A stretch of DNA of 64,000 nucleotides from Phyllostachys edulis (lineage: Eukaryota > Streptophyta > Magnoliopsida > Poales > Poaceae). A program made the translations under genes and the position numbers. The notes under the pieces were generated by a model that was not told the DNA's origin, did no database searches, and saw only the letters and a program-made list of their open reading frames with translations. The stretch covers positions 75,287,482-75,351,481 of the forward strand of contig CM070562.1 in the NCBI GenBank assembly GCA_036346405.1, in the 5' to 3' direction. Positions 45,863 to 57,920 of this stretch are shown here, piece after piece. Position 1 is the first letter of the stretch, and the number at the start of each line of letters is the position of its first letter.

Positions 45863-48800
45863 ATGCCCGGAGTTTATGATGAGGAGAATTGGTTCGACTG
45901 GGTGGACTACGCCGACCTCGACTTGGAAGGATGCATCTATGCCATGGAAGAAAATGGCATAGCATCCTCCTCCTCCTCCTTCGCCGGCTCGCACGTCGCC
46001 AACGTTAGCGAGGTCGACCGGATGGACGAGGATGCCCCACCACAACTAGTGGCGCAGCAAGAGGAACCAGCCATTCTGATCGGCTTAGAATGTTAGGGGA
46101 CCTCTTCAAGCCCGGTCTTTCCGACCGGCAAAACAGGTGACAAAATTTCAGCACCGCAATCCGAGAATCTCTATACTCTCGATGAGATTATGACTGAAAG
46201 ATACTCACCTACAGCTTCTGGCAATTCTAGGAGTGAACCGACACCTAGTAACGGTGTCGATGAAGCCTCCACTGGTCGTAGGCCATGTGGGGATGATCAG
46301 ACTCAGCATACGATCGGCGATTCGTCGGATCGGGCTGAGAAGACCTCAGGAAGTGCTCATCTCCGACCGCTCTCTGTCGTGGAAACTTCTGGCAGAAGCA
46401 CTGAAAAGCTCTCCATTAGTTACGATGGAAGCTCATCGGAAGATCAATGCTGGAGGCACGAGGTCAACGCGATCGGAGATGCAAATCAAGATGCCCTGCA
46501 CGGTCCTACACTCTCTACCACGCCATCACGTGTTGTTAGAGATGATCCGGGCCATCAAGCACCAACATCCGGAGGCAATGGTGCTGATTGACGTCAATCA
46601 GTTAACTCGCCTGGCATTGCCCCACCAAGAGTAGCTGATAGGACAGAACAAATCCGAAGGTCGGGGGAAGGTTCAGACCTGCGTACACCTACGACCAAGA
46701 TGAACCCCGAGACCTTGATAGAATCGTACAAAACTTGCGACGTGTTCAAGATATGTTAAATAATTCTGATCCTACTTTAGTAGAAACTCCAGGCTTTGTA
46801 CGGCTCGTAGGCCAAGTATCCGAAATTCTCCAACAGACCATGCAACGCACGGAAGCGTGCCGGGAGCAAAGGGTTTCAGGGAGTCAAACTATGACTTCGT
46901 CCCAACGTTCCTCCCTCAGTAGGGGGCAACATGGTCATGCTAGGGAACAATCGATACCAAGACCTCCTCGACGATTCCGACCAAGCAGTCACGAGGGGAG
47001 AAGGCTATTCCAGGTAGCCACTCCCTCAACACGTCGAGAAGAACCACCGCTTGGACCTGACGATCTCCGACATCGTCTGAATCAAGTAGGCGATCAAAGG
47101 CATCCAATCAATGTTCATCCAATCAATGTTCTCAACCGGATCGGCACACCGGAGTTCCAGCGTTCCAATCTAAGGAACCGATCTCCGACCGATTACAATC
47201 CGGCACCTTCCCAAAGAAGGCGCCATGAATCGATCGCGGGTTGTCGAGCATTCTCTACAGGGTTCCAAGCTGTGCGTTGGCCTAACCGGTTCCAACCAGC
47301 CAACTTGGACAAGTTCAACGGGACTCAAAACCCATTGGAATTTCTCCAAATATATACCACCGCCATCAGAGCTGCTGGTGGCGATGAGAATGTGATGGCC
47401 AACTATCTGCCCACCGTGCTCGAAGGGTCTGCCCAGTCGTGGTTATTAAACCTACCGGTCGGATCAATCTATACTTAGGAGCAACTCTGTGATCTTCTAA
47501 TTGCAAACTTCCAAGGTACGTACGACCGCCTTGGAAAGGAGGATGATCTCCACCGAATCTGGGAGGGCTCTGATGAGACTTTACGTCAATACATCAAGAG
47601 GTTCAGCCAGGTTCGCAATTCTATACCCGAGGTCGCAGAGTCATCTGTTATTTAGGCTTTTAAAACAGGTCTGGGGAATCGGTGGTTTACGGAGGACATA
47701 GCAATGAACCCTCCAAGAACAACCGTTGAGCTTTTTGACATGGCCGACAAGTATGCCACCGCTAGCGAAGCAATCGAGTGGTGTGAAGCCATTGATCGGA
47801 AAGACAAGATTCCCCAGCCCAGCCTAGACAAAATAGAGAAAAAGAATAAGAAGTCTCTCAAGAAGAAAAAGAACCGCAGACCCGACGACAAGGAAGTCTT
47901 AGCGATTCCTGAAAAGTTCACAAAGGGTAAGAAGGACTACTCCGGTCGAAGCAAAACAAAAGCTTCGACCGAAGGATTCCAGAAGAACAAGAAGTGGTGT
48001 CCACTTCACCAGCAGGCAAGGCATGATCTGCGCACCTGTGGAGTCTGGCAAAAGAAACTAGAGGATTATTATGCAGGTAAAGGACCATTTCCCGCAATAC
48101 AGAAACCCAGAGAGATGAGTTCCAAAAAGGACAAGGATGGCGCCGAAGAGATGGAGTACCAGGATCCCCAACACACGGTCAACATGATCTTTCGAGGATC
48201 TTCTTCATACGAGTCGAAGCGTCATCTGAAGGCCATGGAGTGGGAGGTCAACCTCGTCGAATCTCCGACCGTTATCAAGCCATCAAAGTGGTCGGACACG
48301 GCAATCTCCTTCAGCAAAGACGACTGCCCCATCCCTTCGACTCGACCAGGTAGGTTCCCTATTGCTGTTGAACCAACTATTAATAATTGCAGGGTTAATC
48401 GAGTCTTAATAAATGGAGGTAGTTCTTTGAATATATTATTTACGGGAGCTTTAGAAGAAATGCAGGTTCCCATGTCAAAGGTGAAACCAGTGAAATATTC
48501 TTTTCATGGCATAGTTCCTGGCTCCACCACTAAACCGATAGGACAAGTTTCCCTACTAGTTATGTTTGGAAGGCCTGATAACTTCCGAACAGAAAAAATT
48601 TCGTTCGATGTGGTAAACTTTGAATCCGCATACAACGGAATCCTTGGTCGACCGGCATTAGCAAAATTCTTGATAGCCACGCATTACGGTTATCAAAGTT
48701 TGAAAATGCCGGGACCAAAGGGAGTCATCACGATTCGGGGAGATCGTCACCAACGCATCTTTCTGATCTTTGGTGAACTCCTTCTATGAATCGTAGGTGA

Positions 48801-48990
48801 TCTCAACCCGTTGGCGTGCAAATATTCTGACCGTTTTCAGAAATACGGACGCTGCTCAGTGAGGACTCAGAGGGGTCCAGACGTATCGACTCTCGTGATG
48901 GTAAATCGGCCCTTAGGCCTTTTCGATATTCCTCTTTCCTTACGCTTGGATTTTCCAAAGGACAACACATCAGACTCATAATGCGACGAT
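45863..48990 (+). pseudogene. Tat-type Gypsy gag-protease, truncated
   Basis: A gag N-terminal region (45863-46634) is broken between frames. From 46735 one frame runs to 48789 with stops at 47476 and 47653. It contains a capsid segment (LDKFNGTQNPLEFLQIYTTA, ending SWLLNLP), FQGTYDRLGKEDDLHRI, a Lys-rich linker, a CPLHQQARHDLRTC zinc-like motif, and an aspartic protease region whose DGGSS motif reads NGGSS at 48412 (Asp to Asn). Protease wording continues to GILGRPALAKF and past 48789 until about 48990, after which the element is lost. RT, RNase H, integrase and the 3' LTR are absent. Confidence 0.85.
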
Positions 48991-49430
48991 GATGAAGAAT
49001 GAGCAGATGATACCTTCACGAGAAATAGAAGTTCTGACACACATGAACATATTATTCTAAGATTCTCTATGTGTATGGGTATACACACCAATTAAATGAC
49101 ATAATTGACATATAAACATGTAAATCCTCTAAGTCAGCCAACAACACTTGATCTACTGACAGAATAGCATGTATTATGAATTGGATCACAAAACCTAGAG
49201 GTTCAACCAATTAACCAATCAAAAGTAACAGACCAAATGCTAAAGATCAATCAACAATAGTAAGCATTCCATTCCAATTAGAGCTCAAAACAATTTCAGT
49301 GCAAGACTATTATCATCACAGAGTATTCATCTCAAGCCCACTACACCATATTGCAATATGAACATATCATATGCAAAGGGGTAATTAAATTGAAATGCTA
49401 TGACACTCACAAAGCAGATGGCAATCAAAG
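48990..49430. other. Unassigned DNA
   Basis: AT-rich with no coding signal. A CACTACACC word at 49339 could be a degenerate CACTA-type end pairing with GTATTG at 50214, but no 3-bp duplication supports this. Confidence 0.35.
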
Positions 49431-49569
49431 CCACTAAGCAATCTGAGCAATGTGTGAGGGGAAGGGGCATCGGGGTCGGTAACTCGGCATCTATTATCTT
49501 TGGGCGTCAAGGGGAAGGACGAGCAGGGAGCACCGGAGTAGCAAGGCGGCGTCGAAGGGGAGGCTCGCT

Positions 49570-49785
49570 GGGCTCAGGGGAGTAGGAGGCGACGCATGCT
49601 CGGGGGATGGGAGGAGGTGGGCTCGGGGAGGAGGGGCACCAGGTTTTGGGAAGCGACGGCTCGTGCTCGGGGAGGAGGTGGTGGGATTGGGGGAGGAGGC
49701 ACACCGGGCTCGAGGAGGAGGAGGCGTCGAGGACGGCGGCGACGAGCTCGAGGAGGAGGCGACGACAGGCTCGAGGAGGAGGGAT
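49570..49785. repeat. GC-rich GCTCG/GGAGGAGG degenerate tandem repeat
   Basis: GCTCGRGGAGGAGG-type units recur many times with irregular spacing. Frames on both strands give repetitive Arg/Gly or Ser/Pro proteins and are not regarded as genes. Confidence 0.6.
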
Positions 49786-49849
49786 GTAATTAGAGAAACT
49801 TAATCATTTGAGTGGGAGCACGACAAACCCTAGAGTCCGAATATAAATA

Positions 49850-50214
49850 GGGTTGGACATCACAGACAGTTCCAATAAATAACCTTCTGTGATATGTATT
49901 TATCACAGATGGTTTTTAGATGAAAACATCTGTGATATCTGATGTATCACAGACGGTTTGTAGATGAAACCTTCTGTGATATATCAGATATCATAGATGG
50001 TTCTTTAGATGAAATCGTCTGTGATATCTGATGTATCACAGACAGTTTGTAGATGAAACCTTCTGTGATATATCAGATATCATAGATGGTTCTTTAGATG
50101 AAATCGTCTTTGATATCTGATGTATCACAGATGGTTCTTTATATGAAACTGTCTATGATAGATAATCACAGATGGTTTGTCCTAAGGAACTGTCTATGAT
50201 ATTTTTTTGTATTG
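49850..50214. repeat. CACTA subterminal repeats, left
   Basis: About ten alternating units reading ATCACAGACGGTTTGTAGAT and GAAACCTTCTGTGATAT, so adjacent units are inverted copies. These are the transposase-binding subterminal repeats of this CACTA family. The block ends ATTTTTTTGTATTG. Confidence 0.8.
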
Positions 50215-50489
50215 CTACATCTATTTTTGTTTATTGGCTAGCCTCAAGAAATGCTAGCCATGCCTTCTGAAACAAGCAGAAACACACCAAGTACATGTAT
50301 ACATCCAATTCACATTCATTTTTTGAAAAAAGCACATTCATTTCACAAATTCAGATGACACATTCTCATATACATAAATATAAATTCACATATGACACAT
50401 TCTCATATACATAAATGCAAATTCAAAACATATGACACATAAACATTTCATTCATCATTCCACTTGCTTATCTCCTTTAAAAATTAGCC

Positions 50490-51118
50490 CTTCATGATGA
50501 TCGACGCGTATGTAGCTAGTTTCGACACGTTGTTCTTCCTCGACCCTTATGCCATTTCCGAAATGTGGCAACTCGTCAAATTGATTGTATTCTTCCTCGT
50601 CTACTACATTCTCAACTCTGATAATTCTTCTTTTTCCATGAATAACTACGTGACGCTTTTTCTTTGCCTGGTCGGTTACATAGAAGACTTAAACAACTTG
50701 GTTAACGAGTACGAATGGTTTGTCTTTGTATCCAACACATTCGAGGTCCACGGTAGTGACGCCGTACCTGTCGACCTTCACCTGTGGGAGATAGATCCAA
50801 TAGCATCGAAACAGGGGGATCTTGAAAAGCACGTAGTCGAGCTCCCAAATCTCCTCTATGAACCCATAGTAGGAGCTCCTTAACCCATCAGTACTAAACG
50901 CATCTATGCGGACACCGCTGTTCTGGTTAGTGCTCTTTATATCCTGAGCCTACGTATAGAATGTACATATTTATGTCGTATCCTTGCCATGTCACAACTG
51001 TAAAGGTTGGCCCTTTTGCCAACCATATCAACGTATCACTTGACGATTCCCTATAGAGTCGCTCCTTCAACCATTGGTTGAACCGGCTGTTGTGCTGTCT
51101 CGTGATCCAAACATCCAA
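50490..51118 (-). pseudogene. CACTA transposase C-terminal region (DUF4216-like)
   Basis: Minus-strand translation from 51118 reads HNSRFNQWLKERLYRESSSD, TLIWLAKGPTFTVVTWQGYD, then in a shifted frame SGVRIDAFSTDGLRSSYYGF, IPLFRCYWIYLPQVKVDRYG and VDLECVGYKDKPFVLVNQVV. This is the DUF4216 region of plant En/Spm transposases. A stop in the last segment (TAA where CAA is expected) fits a C-to-T change. It follows the DUF4218 part at 51128-51560. Confidence 0.78.
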
Positions 51119-51127
51119 CCGCTCCAG

Positions 51128-51920
51128 TTACATGTCAAGCACGCCCTTGTCTTTGGTCGATATCTCGGGACACTTCACCATATGTTGCAAGACCGTGAAA
51201 TGGGCTTGAGCATACGCTCTCATCTCTAGAGTAATTGCTTTCCATCCGATGGTCTTGATACCCTCGAGCCTCCCCTCATGGCGAGATCGAGGCACACCTA
51301 TTGGTTCGACCTGAGCCATGTAATTGACATTGAACTCAATGAAATCTTCGATTGTATAACCTTCAACGATGCTACCCTCTAGCCGAGATCGATTCCATAC
51401 ATAGGACTTGAGAATTCTCATGAACCTCTCGAATGGGTACATGCTACATAGGAACATGGACCCGCACATCTTTATCTCCCTCACAATGTGAACAATGAGA
51501 TGGACCATGATATCCAAAAATGATGGAAGGAAATACATCTCAAGATGACATATAGTCATCACCACCTCATCACGAAGCATCTGATCCAAATTGTCATCGT
51601 GCAGCCTATCTAAATCGAAACCACAATCGACATCATACGGCGGCATATCGTTGACTTCGTCGGCGATGTCGTTATTACTACCTTCCTATATAATCTGCTC
51701 TTCACCGTGACTGGTCCAACATGTATACCCCTTTTTGAAACCCCTTCGAATCAAGTGTGTTTCGATCTGCGCTTGGTTCTTAAACATTTTTAGATTCTCG
51801 CAGTTAATGCATGGACAGTACATATATTCCGCCCCCTTATTCAACATATGCCCCCTTATTCAACATATTCTCCTTGGCAGCTCTTGTAAAAGCAGACATG
51901 CCATTAATGTACTCTTCACT
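51128..51920 (-). pseudogene. CACTA transposase N-terminal domain fused to DUF4218, catalytic core missing
   Basis: Reading down the minus strand, 51920-51700 encodes the transposase-associated domain (YINGMSAFTRAAKENM, then CPCINCENLKMFKNQAQIET, GFKKGYTCWTSHGEE). After an acidic linker (LDRLHDDNLDQMLRD) it passes directly, near 51565, into VVMTICHLEMYFLPSF and YPFERFMRILKSYVWNRSRL, GSIVEGYTIEDFIEFN and IGVPRSRHEGRLEG, the DUF4218 domain. The large catalytic transposase domain normally between them is absent, which is a clean internal deletion. The first codons lie beyond the LTR at 56405-56446. Confidence 0.82.
51916..51920. repeat. Target site duplication TCACT, left copy
   Basis: TCACT precedes the solo LTR and is repeated exactly at 56405-56409. 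Confidence 0.9.
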
Positions 51921-54900
51921 TGTAAGGACCTACCTCGGGAGCTCCTGGAGAGATCTCCCAGGACTACCCAGGAGGTCTTCAGGACCTACTAGGAGGACTC
52001 GAAGGTCCACCCGAAAGTCCTCCAAGACCACCCAAAGGTCCTAGTCCTTGTGCACTGAGCTAGTCTCTGGATCAGTAAGCTAGCTCACACAGACATACAT
52101 TGGTGACATCACAACCAAACAACAAACTCAAAGATGAAGCAGACAAATTAATATTATTAACAAAAGACCTTATGGTCAAGCTTGTTTACAGAAGTGCCAC
52201 GCAGGGCTAACAACAAAAGGAAAACCTGCAGCGGAAATAAAACACAACGGGAGCCAAATGACAAGCCCACAGGCTATCGAGTGGAGGACATCTCCTATGC
52301 GCAAGGTCTTCAAAAGAGCTCCCCTTCAAAGAGCACAAGACTTCTTGGATTTCCTTCATCTGCTGATTAAAATAGAGGGCACAAGCCATGAGTACTTTGA
52401 ATGTACTCAGCAAGCTATGGGGAAACAAGTATGCAAATAATATTTATGCAAGGCTTGCCAATGAAAGCTGTAAGGTTAGTTTGCAGAAAGCAACATTGAT
52501 TGGAAATACATTTAATAGATTGTAAGGCATAAGTTGAAAGATAATACATAAGTACATTTGTTTTTCAAAGGAGGTCATGAGTACCAGCTCACTCCCAAGA
52601 CTACTCCCGAGGACCTAGTCGCACCCACGACCAGGACCTCTCCCACGGCACTAACCAAGACCTCTCCGGAGCACCCACTCCATAGCTCCACAAGACCACC
52701 CTAGAGCTCCACGACCACTCCAGAGCACCCACTCTGGAGCTCCTTGGACCACTCTAGGGTTCACAAGACCTTTTTTTTTTTGAAAAGTCTACTCCTCGTT
52801 CGAAATCTCCAGGCGTGTCTATAACCGAGGACGCGGCTATTCGAATAGATTTACACTCTACAGAGGTGCACAACATTACCCACAAGAGGCAGTTGCTTGA
52901 TATTTCACATGTTACCTTGGACATGTGAATCAATTAGAGACTACCACCGGGCTTTTATAAAGATCCATTCCGACTCAGTTCTGCTCGCTAAGGTTTCGCT
53001 TCCGTTGGGCTACAAACCCCCGGATTTGTGCCCCCTCTTACGCCGTTCCCATCAAAAATAGAACCGAATCAGAACATCCCTAATTATTACACCCAGTCCA
53101 CCCCATAATGGACATGTGGTTGCACGGCATGGCCCAGATCAATGGCTCACAAGGTTAAGTCCTTAGTTGGCTGCTCAGGCGAGACCATCCACAAACCCAA
53201 AGTGAACCCAGAGCACCAACCCCGGAGCACCCACCAATACCACAGGCCACTCGCCCGAGCATAAAACGGTTTTGCGTTCAAACCAGCCCAAGGACCACCC
53301 AGTTTGGGCACAAATCTTTTAACAGCAGTGGCGTTGCCATGGTTCCATAGCTCATTAGTCAAGATTATCATTGTTGGGTTCAACCCAGACAGAGGACCAC
53401 CCAGTCCTAGCACACAAATTTTAGTGTTAAGGTGACAACAAATGTCGCAACCTCACACAGGGTCACACTTCATTTTAATTAGCAACACTGGCTGCTACTA
53501 CACAAGCCACAAACCAGTGCGCTGGGGTAAACTAACATTGATGATTCATGGTGAGAACGACGTCTACTAAAGCATGGCTAAGCAAGCACGATACCCATGT
53601 TGGTAAACAAGAATGTCCAACTAAGAATACCCATGCTACGGCTTTAAAAAGGGAACATGTCAACATGTTGATTGCAAAGTAATCTAGGAGGCATAAAGAC
53701 AAGTAGGTAATTAACTAAGCCCAAAACCATTTTTATACAACTAGCAATGCAATTTATATCAAATCAAAATATCTTTGTAAAAATGGGTTCAAGATGATCA
53801 AGGTCCACGACTTGCCTTCATTCAAGAGTGGCGAGGCTTTGGCAGTGGCTGCTGGGTCCGAGTACTCCCCCACGAAATCGGGATCTACACGTTCGTAAAG
53901 AACTAAATAAGCAAAACAACTCTAGGCAAAAGAACTTTAAAAGACTTTAAAGAATTTAAACAAACTCATTCAAAAACCAGAAAACAGGAAGTCCCAACGA
54001 AAAAGAGATCCAAGCCAGAGAGGGTGGTCTTTGCAAAAAGACCAAGAGGTGGTCATGACCGAAAGGAGGTCATGGCTAAGAGGGTGGTCTTTGTAAGAAG
54101 ACCACAGGGGTGGTCTTTGCAAAAAGACCAGCAAAGACCAAGAGGTGGTCTTTGCCAAAAGAGGTCCTCAGAAGATCCAGGGGAGGAGATCCTGAGGAAG
54201 GCACAACTATTCTGCGTGGTTGCAAAAGAAACATGACCACGTAGTGTAGTCGTAGGAAGGATACGATCACACAAGGTGATCGTAAGAACAAGAAAAGAAA
54301 AACACCAAGAAACTCACCAAGGCCGAGAACTAGCCCGAGGATAAGACAAGATGAAGGAGCCGATCCAGTGGCTGGACGGCAACCAGTTGGCGGTGATAGG
54401 GAGGTCGTCGTAGAGGCTCCGAGGGACCCTTGACGACGAGGAGGCGACGACGCCGCTTCAAAGGGCTCCTTGCTGAAGTTTCAAGCGCGGAGAAAACTAG
54501 GCAAAGAGGCTAGGAATAATGAAAGGAGGCTCACTTAGGCTATTATTATAGCCGGAGACGAAAGAGAGAGAAAAAGAAAGAGAGAGCCACAGAGAGGCTC
54601 GGAGACATACGGGTCAAAGGTAAGTAGGAGTCAGGGCAAGTGTCACGACCGATCTGGTCAAGGACAATCAGAACATGTTGTGCTGAGAAGGAAGGGAAAC
54701 AAGGAGGAATAATAAGGTGCCACGCAAGTGACCGCATTTAATGTGACACAGTGGGCATTTTACTACGCCAAGATTTTTGTGGCGGAAGAATTGAGAAAGT
54801 GAGCAAGACTGACAAGTGGGCCGGTCAAACTCAGGTAAACAGATCAATCAAAGGGGAGGTCATGACCAACAAGGGTGGTCTCAACCGCTAAGGTGGTCTT

Positions 54901-56404
54901 TACAGAAAGACCAGAGGTCCCAAAGGCAAGGAGGTCCTGAGGACATGGGGGTCCTGAGGAGGTCATTCCTGAAATGGTGGTCTTTGCAAAAGACCAGAGG
55001 TCATGACCACGAAATGATCCTGGCCGTAAAGGTGGTCTTCGCAAAAAGTCCACAGGGAGGAGGTCGTGGCAAAACGACAAAGGAGCAAGTCGTGGCCTCA
55101 GAAGGAAGGTCCTGACCACAAGGGGTGGTCATGACCGGGAGGGTGGTTTTTGCAAAAGACCACAAGGGTGGTCTTTGCAAAAGACCAACAGATCCTGAGG
55201 ACGAGGCGGTTCCGAGGAACCAAACAAGGCACGGTGAAGCAGGACTGTCCGATTTGAATCGGGCGGTCCACAAGGAAGTGGAACGTTCGGACCAGCCGAA
55301 CGCTACACCTCCATTGGGCCATCCAAAAAGGATAGGACGGTCCACGAGTGGGAAGGGCACGAGGTTGGTTCGGACCGCGCGAAAGGAAAGGGAGGTCTGA
55401 ACCCAAAAAGGAGATCTGAAGGGGAGGTCCTGAACGATCAAGATGAAACGAGGGAGGTCCTGGCGGTCAGATTGAATCAAGGGAGGTCCTAACGATCAGA
55501 TTAAAACCAAGGGAGCGGAGCGGTAGCAAGGAAAACGCGGGGAAGGCTGGGGCCGTCAGATCTCGATTGGACAGGGTAAAGCGATTGGGCCATCCAACAC
55601 AGATCGAACAGTACAAAAGTGATAAAGGTCTGGATCAAGCGGAAGGCTCGAATGGACGCGAGGCAGGTCCCAATGGTTAGGATGAACACAAGGGAGGTCT
55701 AAGGGAGCACAGGGAGGTCCAGATGAACACAAGGAGGTTAAAATGAACATGAGGATGTCCGAAAGAAAGGGGAATTCAACCCGAATTTTGAATTTTGAAG
55801 TTTAAGGACGTTTGAAACACAAACCCGAGCTTGGAACACCTCGAGGGTGGTCGTGACCCAAAGAGGAGGTCAAAATGAAGGGAAGATTCAAACGGAGAAG
55901 GAGGTCTAGACCACAAGGAGGTCTAAACAGAGAAGGTGGTTTAGATCAAAAGGAGGTCTAAACCCTGAAAAGAGATTCAAACCAACAAAGAGGTCTGAAG
56001 AGATCGAAACCAACAAAGAGGTTTGAAGAGATACAAACCAACAAAGAGGTCTGAAGGAGGTCTGGACTAAAGGAAAGTCCAAGCAAATGGCACAAGGGGA
56101 GGTCCAGAGAGATTAAGAGGAGGTCTAAACTAGGGGAAGGTCCAAGCACCAGGGAGGTCAGCACCAGGGAGGTCTTCCCAAGAAGAAAGATAGAGCTGGG
56201 CCGAGGGAAAGCACGGAGCAAACAAAGAAAAGGGAAAACTCCAGCAAACTCCAAAAAAAACTGAACTGATTTAGTTGAAGTTTGGTTTAGTCATTTAAAG
56301 TTCTTTTAAAATCTCAAGTTAAGCTTTGAATTCTCATCAAAACTAAATGGTTCTTTTTTTAATTTTGAAAATTTTCAAAAACTCAGGACAAACGGGACGT
56401 TACA
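51921..56404 (-). repeat. Gypsy solo LTR, 4.5 kb
   Basis: Begins TGTAAGGACC and ends GGACGTTACA in plus orientation, so on the minus strand it starts TGTAACGTCC, close to the TGTAACATCC start of the 16.8-kb element. The perfect TCACT duplication flanks it and no internal region is present, so it arose by recombination between two LTRs. It shares blocks with the other LTR, for example GGACGCGGCTATTCGAATAG near 52830 against GGACGAGGCTATTCGAATAG near 12369, and a GAGTAC...TGTACTCA region. It is a related but distinct family. Confidence 0.9.
54026..55190. repeat. Array of short GGTC...GACC palindromes in the solo LTR
   Basis: GGTCTTTGCAAAAAGACC, able to form a 7-bp stem, occurs at 54026-54043 and 54112-54129, with variants at 54086-54103, 54895-54912, 54979-54995 and near 55147-55185. 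The perfect palindrome GGTCATGACC occurs at 54051, 54858, 54999 and 55127. GGAGGTC words continue to about 56170. Confidence 0.85.
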
Positions 56405-56446
56405 TCACTCACATGGTTCTTAGCGTACATCTAGCTTCAGTCCATC
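56405..56446 (-). pseudogene. CACTA transposase start separated by the LTR
   Basis: On the minus strand ATGGACTGAAGCTAGATG leads to a KNHVSEEY reading that joins the domain at 51920 once the LTR and one TCACT are ignored. The TGA and TAG in the first few codons stand where Arg and Trp are usual in this family, so both can be explained by single C-to-T or G-to-A changes. Confidence 0.7.
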
Positions 56447-57206
56447 ACACGGTTCATATTGAAAACCCTGGAAATAAATAAAAGGGTGACTTCGAAAGCG
56501 TATTTTCTAAGGCTTACGCTTTCCAATATAGAAAGCGTATTTTTCTCTAAACTAAAGGTGGCTTTTCTCATTTTTACATTTTTCTAGATTTTATTAACTT
56601 ACATGTGGGCCCTACTTGTCAATGACTCATCTTTTTATTTCATAATTTTATTTATAAAATCTATGGCGGTCCCACATGTCATAGACTCATTAGTTTGTTA
56701 ACTAAATGATTAAAAGCAGTAGGATTTGAAGCTCAAATTGGGCTCTGGGGCTTCACTAGCGATTTCAATATAAACGCTTGAAACTACTTAAATTAAAGGA
56801 TGTTTAGGCTCCAGTAGCTCACCTCGATCACAAGGAAGGTGTCAACGAAGTCAGGGAAGGTCTAAGGGGGCTGGTCGTCGGTGAATAGAGGCGACAGCGG
56901 CAAGCTCCTCAGCGACATGTCTTCTCGGTGGAAATAAACTGAAACGAAGCACATGCACAGCTTTAGGGAGACATATAGGTGGGAAAATCGACCTTGGTGG
57001 GGTCGAGGACTCACCGGAGAAGAGTTGGCGTCGATAGCGGCGGCGGTGACAGAGATCCCACGGTGGTGACTCGGCGTGGCGCATAATAGTGAAATGGACC
57101 ACACGAAGGCTGGCCGGTGAGGTGAGACAAGATCAAACGGCACGACGAGTGGTGATGGACTCACCGTAGCGCTAAAGATGGAGAAGAAGACTCTGTTAAG
57201 GAGCTA
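56447..57206. other. CACTA 5' leader region
   Basis: Non-coding DNA between the transposase start and the subterminal repeats. A GC-richer block at 56860-57180 has short frames on the minus strand without motifs and could be an untranslated exon. Confidence 0.4.
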
Positions 57207-57567
57207 CACTACTACACCGGATGATTAGTAAGCGAGCAAAATGACGTACCATCTGTGATGAGTTAATTATCACAGACGGATATTGTTAAGAACCGTTTGT
57301 GAGGTATCACAGACAGTTGTTTGTTGAAAACCGTCTATGATATGTAGAATTATCACATACGGTTATTGTTAAGAACCGTTTGTGATACTTTACATACGGT
57401 TTTTATTATGAACCGTTTATGATATTATCTCTTCACAGACGGTTTTTAGCACAGCCAGTAACACAGACGGTCTCTAAACCAAAACCGTCTGTGGTTGCTT
57501 ATAATACAGGCAGTTTTGGTCAACCGTCTATGATGAGGCATCCAGTATTAACCTTTTTGTAGTAGTG
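57207..57567. repeat. CACTA subterminal repeats and end, right
   Basis: Starts CACTACTACACCGGATGA and ends TTTTTGTAGTAGTG, so the block alone has CACTA-type inverted ends. Inside are many TATCACAGACGGTT units in both orientations. It may be the 5' end of the large element or a separate 361-bp miniature CACTA; the adjoining 3-bp sequences (CTA and ACA) do not match. Confidence 0.7.
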
Positions 57568-57569
57568 AC

Positions 57570-57920
57570 ATTTTGGACCTACATTGTACTATCTTATTAT
57601 AAAGGTAAAACTTAATTATATTTCTTAGTATATTTTTAGCAAACAAGATACACTAAATCTAACCGCGCAATTTTGTGGGTACTCTTGCTAGTTGGGCTAA
57701 AATCCTACCGATTAAATAAAGAGTAGTTTCGGGTGTCCTCACCCAGGCCACGTCTTCCCGATTATTTTTTCCTGTCCGATCGAGCGCATCTCTGCGTCGC
57801 CGCCATCCGTTATTTATTTCGTTTTGCATCGTCGCTTCGGCCTGTCGCGTGTGGCCTCTCTTTTCTACTTTCACTCTCCCCCTGCGGCCCCACACTCCTA
57901 GCCAAATCCCTCCCTACCCC
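57570..57920. other. Unassigned, partly GC-rich DNA
   Basis: Mixed composition with a C/T-rich block at 57730-57910. No protein motif was recognised on either strand. Confidence 0.4.

Larger units (their letters stand above)
49850..57567 (-). mobile_element. CACTA transposon remnant, interrupted by a solo LTR
   Basis: Subterminal repeats of the form TATCACAGACGGTT lie at both sides (49850-50214 and 57250-57540). The right end, read on the minus strand, is CACTACTACAAAAAGGTTAA, a typical CACTA end. In between, on the minus strand, are pieces of a TNP2-type transposase gene split by the Gypsy solo LTR at 51921-56404. The left end is not clear; a degenerate CAATACAAAAAAAT (minus strand, from 50214) is one candidate. 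The catalytic core of the transposase is deleted, so the copy is non-autonomous. Confidence 0.65.

Noticed and set aside
49507..49793. Gly/Arg-rich frames that look like RNA-binding RGG proteins
   Set aside because: They derive from a degenerate GGAGGAGG tandem repeat, on both strands, without start context or neighbours.
49339..50214. Separate miniature CACTA element with CACTACACC and GTATTG ends
   Set aside because: The ends match poorly and no 3-bp duplication is present. It is more simply the subterminal part of the large CACTA.
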